From: Ignelater luminosus
Lineage: Eukaryota; Arthropoda; Insecta; Coleoptera; Elateridae
Assembly: GCA_011009095.1 (NCBI GenBank)
Contig: VTPC01000477.1
Coordinates: forward strand, 16,934 to 80,933
Length of the DNA stretch: 64,000 nucleotides
Reading direction: 5' to 3'
The first letter of the stretch is position 1. Each line of letters starts with the position of its first letter. Position numbers and translations under genes: made by a program. Below the pieces are notes generated by a model, which saw only the letters and a program-made list of their open reading frames with translations, was not told the DNA's origin and did not search any database. Shown here piece by piece: positions 58,540 through 64,000 of this stretch.

Positions 58540-59760
58540 ATTATCTCTCTGTTCTTGTTATTTTTCATAAAACTACTTTTTCTCTGTTTTTTATTCAGTA
58601 AATATTCAAAGTATTTCTTCTACCATTTCATTATTATTTCTTTTTCTTCCTCGTTTACTAAAATCTTATCTTGTTTACTTATTTTTCTATGTCCTTGAGT
58701 ACATTCTCTCTAGAACACTTCATTTACTTTGACTTTCTTGGCGCGCTTTGGTTAATTTCTGTCCAAATTCTATCTATGCTGTTTGTTTACTTGCTTATAT
58801 TAACTATTTTAATATCATTCGTCTTTTTTCTTTGTATTTTTCATAGCTTGCTGTGTTTTGATTGTTTTAGTATTTTCACCATCTTTGTTTCTTCTAGGTC
58901 ATTGCTCTTTGTTCCATCACACTGGTGTCGTCCTCTTCTTTTTCGATTTCTTAACTTGACTGCTTCATTTTGACTTGTTTTATGCTATTTAGTAAAATAA
59001 AACAAAATAAATTATATCAACGCCTACTATAAGAGATTTTTATCGAAGAAAAAAGATTATTCTGTTTTGTTCGCTATTCCATGTCCATTTTCTGCCATTT
59101 ACCATCATTTTTTGAAATTCTGCTTTTGTAACTTCTTTTTTTTTCTTCTACTGATCTTCTGAGATATATATGTATATGGTTTCGTTTTTTCATTGCAAAG
59201 TCATTATTTATATAAATATATATTGTTTCTCCTTTTATTTTTCTTGGCTTGTTTCTATTCTTATTATTTCTATTGTTATTTTTCTTACAGTGTGCCCATA
59301 TCTTTGTGCTGCCTTAATTTTTATCTCTACTTCTAGATACTGTTTCATTAAGTTTTTTATTACTTTTTTGTCATTCGTTTCTATTTTCACTTCTATCTTT
59401 TAATCTTATCTTCTTGCTTTATTTCTTGATTTTCTTGCCTTAATTCTTTGTTTACTTTCTCTAACTACTGATAGGTTGTTCTATTCTTATCTCTTTTACT
59501 GCTCTTACTTAACCATCCATCATTTCCATTATTCTGTTCTTTTTACCTGTTTTGTCGTTATTCTCTTTCGTGTCTGACATCCTTTGTTGGTATCTGATTA
59601 TTCAAATCTACTATTGTACTTCCCTCCTAATTCTTCAACTTCGTATTCGTCTGTCGTGTTTTTCCGATATTGAACTTTTTTCCCATACTCGCTAACGCTT
59701 TTCTACTTTCCTTCTACACACTGTTATTAGTTTTCCTTTTTTAATACACAAATGTTTGTC
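58540..59760 (-). mobile_element. Probable decayed RTE-like LINE fragment, minus strand
   Basis: The plus strand is strikingly pyrimidine-rich; the minus strand is therefore A/G-rich like the sense strands of the LINEs at 11.7 and 48.6 kb. Short LINE-like pieces such as VNEEEKEIIMKW (about 58640-58675) match the linker before the reverse transcriptase. Many stops interrupt it and no catalytic block survives, so the call rests on composition and few motifs. Confidence 0.45.
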
Positions 59761-59764
59761 GCAT

Positions 59765-60880
59765 CCGAAACTCAACTTTTACTTAATTTTTCTTTTCATT
59801 ATATTATTCTACATACATCCTTTCGTTAATAATTGAAGTCTAAAAATTATTCCTATTATTATTACATTATGTTAGTAATAATTTATTAGATGAGCATCAA
59901 CCTTAATTCTTTGTAAAGGAATTTTCAGGCTATAATGTCGAAATTCCTCTTATGAGAATTAGCGATGAGTCCAGACATTTTAAGTTATTGTGATGGTGTT
60001 TTAGGTAAATCAAAGCTCACAAATTTTAAAATTTAAGAATCTCTCCTATCAGAAACCTTTAATGCAAAATTCGACAAACTATACAAAAGAGTTTCTTTAT
60101 TAAAAAAAGAATTGATCAAAACAATTTTACAAATCAAACTCCTGACAGTTTATTCATGTAAAAACGAGTGTTATAAATTATTTTTGTGGGATTTATGAAT
60201 TCTTTCATTCTCAATAAATACTTACAAGATCTAGCTAAGATGCCATAACAGTTTTAGTTTAGTTTTGTCTATTAATTGTTTACTTCCATTACACTAAAAA
60301 GTGCAATAGAGTGGATAATGTCACAGATATTTAAAATTATAGTAAAAGGTTATACAAAGACAACTATTATAGCAGTTGTATGTATAATCGTATCCTAGCA
60401 CAACTTTTAAGTTTAAAGCTAAACAGATAAATACTCATGATTAACAACTTATCATGTTGGAATGAAGAAAGAAGAAGAATGAAAAAAGCATGTTTCTGTA
60501 ATCGGAGCTATTTAAATATTTGTATTGTCTCTTATGACAATAAAGTTGTTACTTTTCGATATTGTGTTTAATAATTATTTTTCTACCTATTGGCCAAAGC
60601 AAAAATATAACCTTCATAATGTTACAAATTACAATAATGTAATTTTCGACTACATAATCATTAATGGCAATTTCTACTTTGTACTTTTTTTATTTTTATA
60701 ATGACGATTCCTATATTACTACCACCCGCAAATGTGCAGATATTTCCACTAATGGTTTTGTTTTTCACATAAAAATATTTAAAATAAATGAGCACTGATA
60801 CAACTTACAAAGTACTCAAATAATAATTTGCAACAAAAAAATATGTTGTATGCACCAGTGATTTTTCACATCAGTTTTGC
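59765..60880. other. No gene identified
   Basis: AT-rich spacer upstream of the DUF1091-like gene without recognisable content. Confidence 0.5.
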
Positions 60881-60883
60881 ATT

Positions 60884-60890
60884 TATATAA
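60884..60890 (+). promoter_or_regulatory. TATA box of the DUF1091-like gene
   Basis: TATATAA lies 55 bases upstream of the start codon, so transcription would start near 60915 and leave a leader of about 30 bases. The position and strength suit a regulated small secreted-protein gene. Confidence 0.55.
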
Positions 60891-60944
60891 AGTACAGCTT
60901 TAAGGAAATTCTAACAGTTTTAGACTAAAATCGAACTGAAAAAA

Positions 60945-61707
60945 ATGAAAAATTTTTGGTTGTTTTACTTTGCTATTTTTACTAAACAAGTTTTTGTAAG
61001 TGCTATTCTTTATGTGTAGAATCTATGATTAAACTTTTCCAATTTCGAAAATTAGTTATCTCTTTTTTTTAGGAAGGCTATGGACAAATTCAAACAAATT
61101 TTATTGTGAAATCTATGAACTTATGCGATTCAAACGTGGATTATCCAATTAAAGTTTCTGCAAATTTTTATCGCAAAGGTAACCAGCAATATACTAATGC
61201 AAATGCTACCCTCCGAGTTGCTTTCAGTGACGACTTCAAAGTAAGTAGAACAAACCTTTTCCGTTTATTCAAGAAAGCTAATATTATAAACAATTTTGAG
61301 TTTTTTAAACATTCTATACGTTTCAGGTAACTATAACATTGGAACAGCTTATTGGCAGCAAATATTTTCATTTACTTGATATTATTGATCGTCACGCCTG
61401 TAAAAGTATGCATATGTATCTGGGAGAATTTGCATATGAAATAGAAAGATCGGCCCAAATAATACCAAAGTTGTGTCCTATACGTGCGGTAAGTTGGTTA
61501 TACGTTGACTTTAGCAACACTGATAGGTAATCGTGTGTTTTTATTTCTTTGCAGGGAAGGTATCACGTTCACGATTTCCAGTTGCATTTTGAGAAAATAA
61601 GCTTGCAAACATTTCCTTTTGGAAATTTGCGTGTTACAGCAGCTGTGCGCGATAGATACAATAAAATCATCACGTGTCTGACGGCTATGGTTGAAAATAT
61701 TCAATAG
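60945..61707 (+). CDS. Secreted DUF1091/MD-2-like protein
   Basis: Four exons: 60945-60995, 61073-61240, 61327-61488 and 61555-61707. All introns are in phase 0 with GTAAGT donors, giving 177 codons. Exon 1 encodes a signal peptide (MKNFWLFYFAIFTKQVF). The mature part has four cysteines (in NLCDSN, HACKS, KLCPI, IITCLT). It shows the DUF1091 pattern: a Cys helix, then CPIRAGRYHVHDFQL, then FPFGNLRVTAAVRD and a last strand. The family has an MD-2-like beta-sandwich fold; insect members are small secreted proteins, several linked to chemosensory organs or lipid binding. The ligand here is unknown. It stands alone with a near TATA box and an AATAAA 125 bases after the stop. Start chosen as the only ATG giving a signal peptide. 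Intact; the exon model is confident, the family assignment less so. Confidence 0.8.
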
Positions 61708-61831
61708 AATAATCCCAAAACAAAATAATAATGCAATATGTATTGCTTCTTAAGTTAGAGTTTGTTAATTTTACAGTTTTAATTACCAAAGCAAGATAAA
61801 TGTATCGGAACAACACTAGATCTTTTTTAAT

Positions 61832-61837
61832 AATAAA
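61832..61837 (+). terminator. Polyadenylation signal of the DUF1091-like gene (AATAAA)
   Basis: AATAAA about 125 bases after the stop codon, with a second one about 30 bases further on. Confidence 0.65.
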
Positions 61838-61839
61838 TT

Positions 61840-63055
61840 ATATTTTCCGGCTTTTACTTTTAAATAAATATTTGGCTGTTTATTGCTTTTTTGTTTACAA
61901 GTAAACAGTACACAAGTTTTAATATTTTTTTTTCTTCCTGACTATACAAGTTACTATTGTAGGACGTTTTCAATCTCTTTGCTTTTCTCTCGTGTGTTTT
62001 CAATTGTGCTGCCTATATTTAATTTTCTTTTTGCACTTTTCATTGAAGGTTGTAGCTTTGCTAATACAGAGTTTCACCTGGAGGTCAGGACATGAAAAGA
62101 GGACTCTTTAGTTGATTTAGTACCTTAATCGAGTTGTCTGGGTTAAAAATCTTTTTAATTTGAGATTTATGTTTACATAGATCGCTATATAAATTGTATC
62201 AATTTATCTCTCAAAGATCAATTTATAACTGTGGTAAGATTATTAACTTTTTTCTTATAAGTATCCAATAAAATTCTAACCATTCTTGCAGTCTCTTTAG
62301 AGTTTTCCTATGAAACATTTTGCGTCAATAATCCAGTTTTATTGTGAAACTCTTTCAATAGAAGTCACTATAAAAGAAAATTTTAAGTAAAACTTTTAAA
62401 GAAAGTTATTAGTACATTAAATTTCGTGAAGCTTTGGAGTTAATTTTAATCAAGTTTTTGTCCTAAATGGTATGATGATCTCCTGTCTATTGGAGCAGAT
62501 GAATAACGTAGAAGATTGATATTTATTTGAAAGCTTAATTTTTAAAATTAAATTTCTACCAAAGAAGAATTTATGCCCAAAAGATAAAAATTATCACAAT
62601 CGCAAAGAAAGTTTATTACGACTTTATCTATTTAAAATTAAAAAAAAAGAAATGCACACTAAAAAATTCGCAAGGTTTTGTTCGTCGTTAGAAAACAGAG
62701 ACAAGGACCCGCAAAAGAATCAAAACGAAAATAGACAAGAAAAATGTCTTAACAAGAAGAAACACACCGTCCAACGTCCAGAAAACAATTCGCACTAAAC
62801 ATAATTAAAATCCAAGGAACAAAATGTAGCTAAAACAAATCTTATCAAAGTTGGTATGTGACCTTTTCAGAGAATCAGGATTCTTTTAATTTGCTAAAAG
62901 CAAAGACTAATTTAACCGAAAAACAACACCAAATACACCAATTAGTTAAATTAATCAATTCGAACTCAACAAAAGTCCTAGCGGTACGGAAAAAAAATTT
63001 ATTAGAAATCAACGTAAAATCTGCATAAACTACTTAAAAAAAACTGAAATAATCT
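61840..63055. other. No gene identified
   Basis: AT-rich spacer between the DUF1091-like gene and the right-hand piggyBac remnant. Nothing recognisable. Confidence 0.5.
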
Positions 63056-63059
63056 ATGT

Positions 63060-64000
63060 AATTCATTTTTAATTTATATTGCAAATTTTGAAGAAAAAAA
63101 ATGGGTGGGTTGTTTTATAACCCAGCATACCTTTTGAGTACCTTGCAGACATCATTAGTTTTGTCTCTTGTGACACAATTGGAAGCATGATTTGTCCTTT
63201 CCTTAGCATATCCAATCCAATCCAATTAAATAGTTCGAATTTCTTTAGCTTTAGACCTGCAAAATGCACACCTACGACGAGTTGCACGTTTTCGTTGATG
63301 CGCGCTTTTGCAAATTCGAATTGCTTGAGGTTGAGCTGGTTTTTTATTTATTGTTAGAATTAACAACTTCTTTGAAGTAGCTTATAAAGCACATATGCAT
63401 TTACTACCGCAGCATCAAACACGAAAAACATTATTCTATGCCACCATTTTTTCCTTTCTCTATATAATTTGTAAGTAGCTTTCAGTTGGTCAAACTTGTC
63501 ATGTACTTGTTGTAATGGGTAAGTCTAACCGGGCAGCGAACATTTGTAATACTTCCATCAGGTCCTCTTCGTTTAACCTCTGTAGTGATTTTCGGATCGT
63601 GAAAATTGGAAACTAGATTTACCGACTTTTTCACTCTCATTGAAAACGAAGATACCATTATTACTATAAAACCATTCATAGTCTCCTCATCTCATAGTTT
63701 TATCAGAGAAAAATTTAAGAAAATGTTTTCGATTTGTATTGATTATCCCACAAGCATATATAGTTTTATCTAATAGTTCCTTCATAAAGGGAATACCTAA
63801 AAAAAGTTATCAAAGTTAATTCTATGGAATTTATCTTCTAGACCTGAACAAAACCTTTTCAACTGTATTTGCAGTTTTGCCAGTATAAAGTTCGAAATCA
63901 TTACAATAACCCGTCTGATCTGCTAACATCCATACTTTATAGCCTCTCTTTATTGACTTTTTTTGGCATATACTGTTTTATGCTTGAACGACGCTTAAAT
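63060..64000 (-). mobile_element. Second piggyBac-type transposase remnant, cut by window edge
   Basis: Minus strand from the right edge: KQYMPKK (about 63965) followed by broken pieces with the Trp/Tyr-rich central block, then 63679-63482 with LVSNFHDPKITTEVKRRG, DGSITNVRCP and YNKYMTSLTN. Next come KKWWHRI near 63450 and a C-terminal Cys-x-x-Cys remnant near 63270. The Gly-Gly-Val-Asp block that carries the third catalytic Asp reads Thr-Ser-Leu-Thr, and many stops and frameshifts occur. It is of a different sublineage from the 4836-6260 copy (the His-Asp-Pro block is absent there). The N-terminal part lies outside the window. Confidence 0.85.

Noticed and set aside
58671-59403. Plus-strand ORFs with apparent transmembrane segments
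   Set aside because: Same artefact: the plus strand is the T-rich complement of a probable LINE remnant.

Overview
The window reads as nuclear DNA of an insect. It is AT-rich and gene-poor, its real genes are split by GT-AG introns, and it is crowded with decayed transposons of insect-type families: Ty3/gypsy, piggyBac, RTE-like, Jockey-like and other LINEs, and MITEs. The order cannot be fixed by eye. Nothing bacterial, no operon and no CRISPR array is visible.

Four protein-coding host genes can be supported. (1) A MIC60/mitofilin homologue on the minus strand has eight exons between 28654 and 37238 and totals 710 codons. (2) Mitochondrial ribosomal protein bL35m (mRpL35), plus strand 37742-38281, is a single exon head-to-head with MIC60 across about 500 bp. 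(3) A FAHD2-type fumarylacetoacetate hydrolase domain protein on the minus strand has four exons between 38684 and 54242 and totals 333 codons. It converges on mRpL35. (4) A small secreted DUF1091/MD-2-like protein, plus strand 60945-61707, has four exons, 177 codons and all introns in phase 0. The first three form a cluster of nuclear genes for mitochondrial or probably mitochondrial proteins. A 5S rRNA-like gene with an internal deletion lies at 17519-17629.

Layout. 1-4830: broken gypsy element. 4836-6260: broken piggyBac joined directly to it. 6.3-11.7 kb: no host gene, one possible DUF1091-like fragment and a minus-strand decayed ORF. 11.7-14.7 kb: RTE-like LINE. 14.7-17.5 kb: unassigned. 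17.5 kb: 5S-like gene. 19.2-20.35 kb: LINE tail, a (TGCG)n microsatellite and a GATC-rich minisatellite. 20.35-28.5 kb: mostly unassigned, with a 98 bp MITE that has perfect 25 bp inverted ends. 28.65-37.24 kb: MIC60, whose large intron 6 carries a nearly intact YqaJ-nuclease transposon ORF. 37.7-54.2 kb: mRpL35 and FAHD2, whose two long introns hold a foldback element, a GC-rich insert and a nested LINE pile. 55.6-59.8 kb: minus-strand gypsy, Jockey-like and RTE-like remnants. 60.9-61.8 kb: DUF1091 gene. 63.0-64.0 kb: a second piggyBac remnant running off the edge.

The most unusual item is the YqaJ-type nuclease ORF inside MIC60 intron 6. It keeps its apparent catalytic motifs and is broken by only one stop and one homopolymer frameshift. 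No clearly new multigene system was found.
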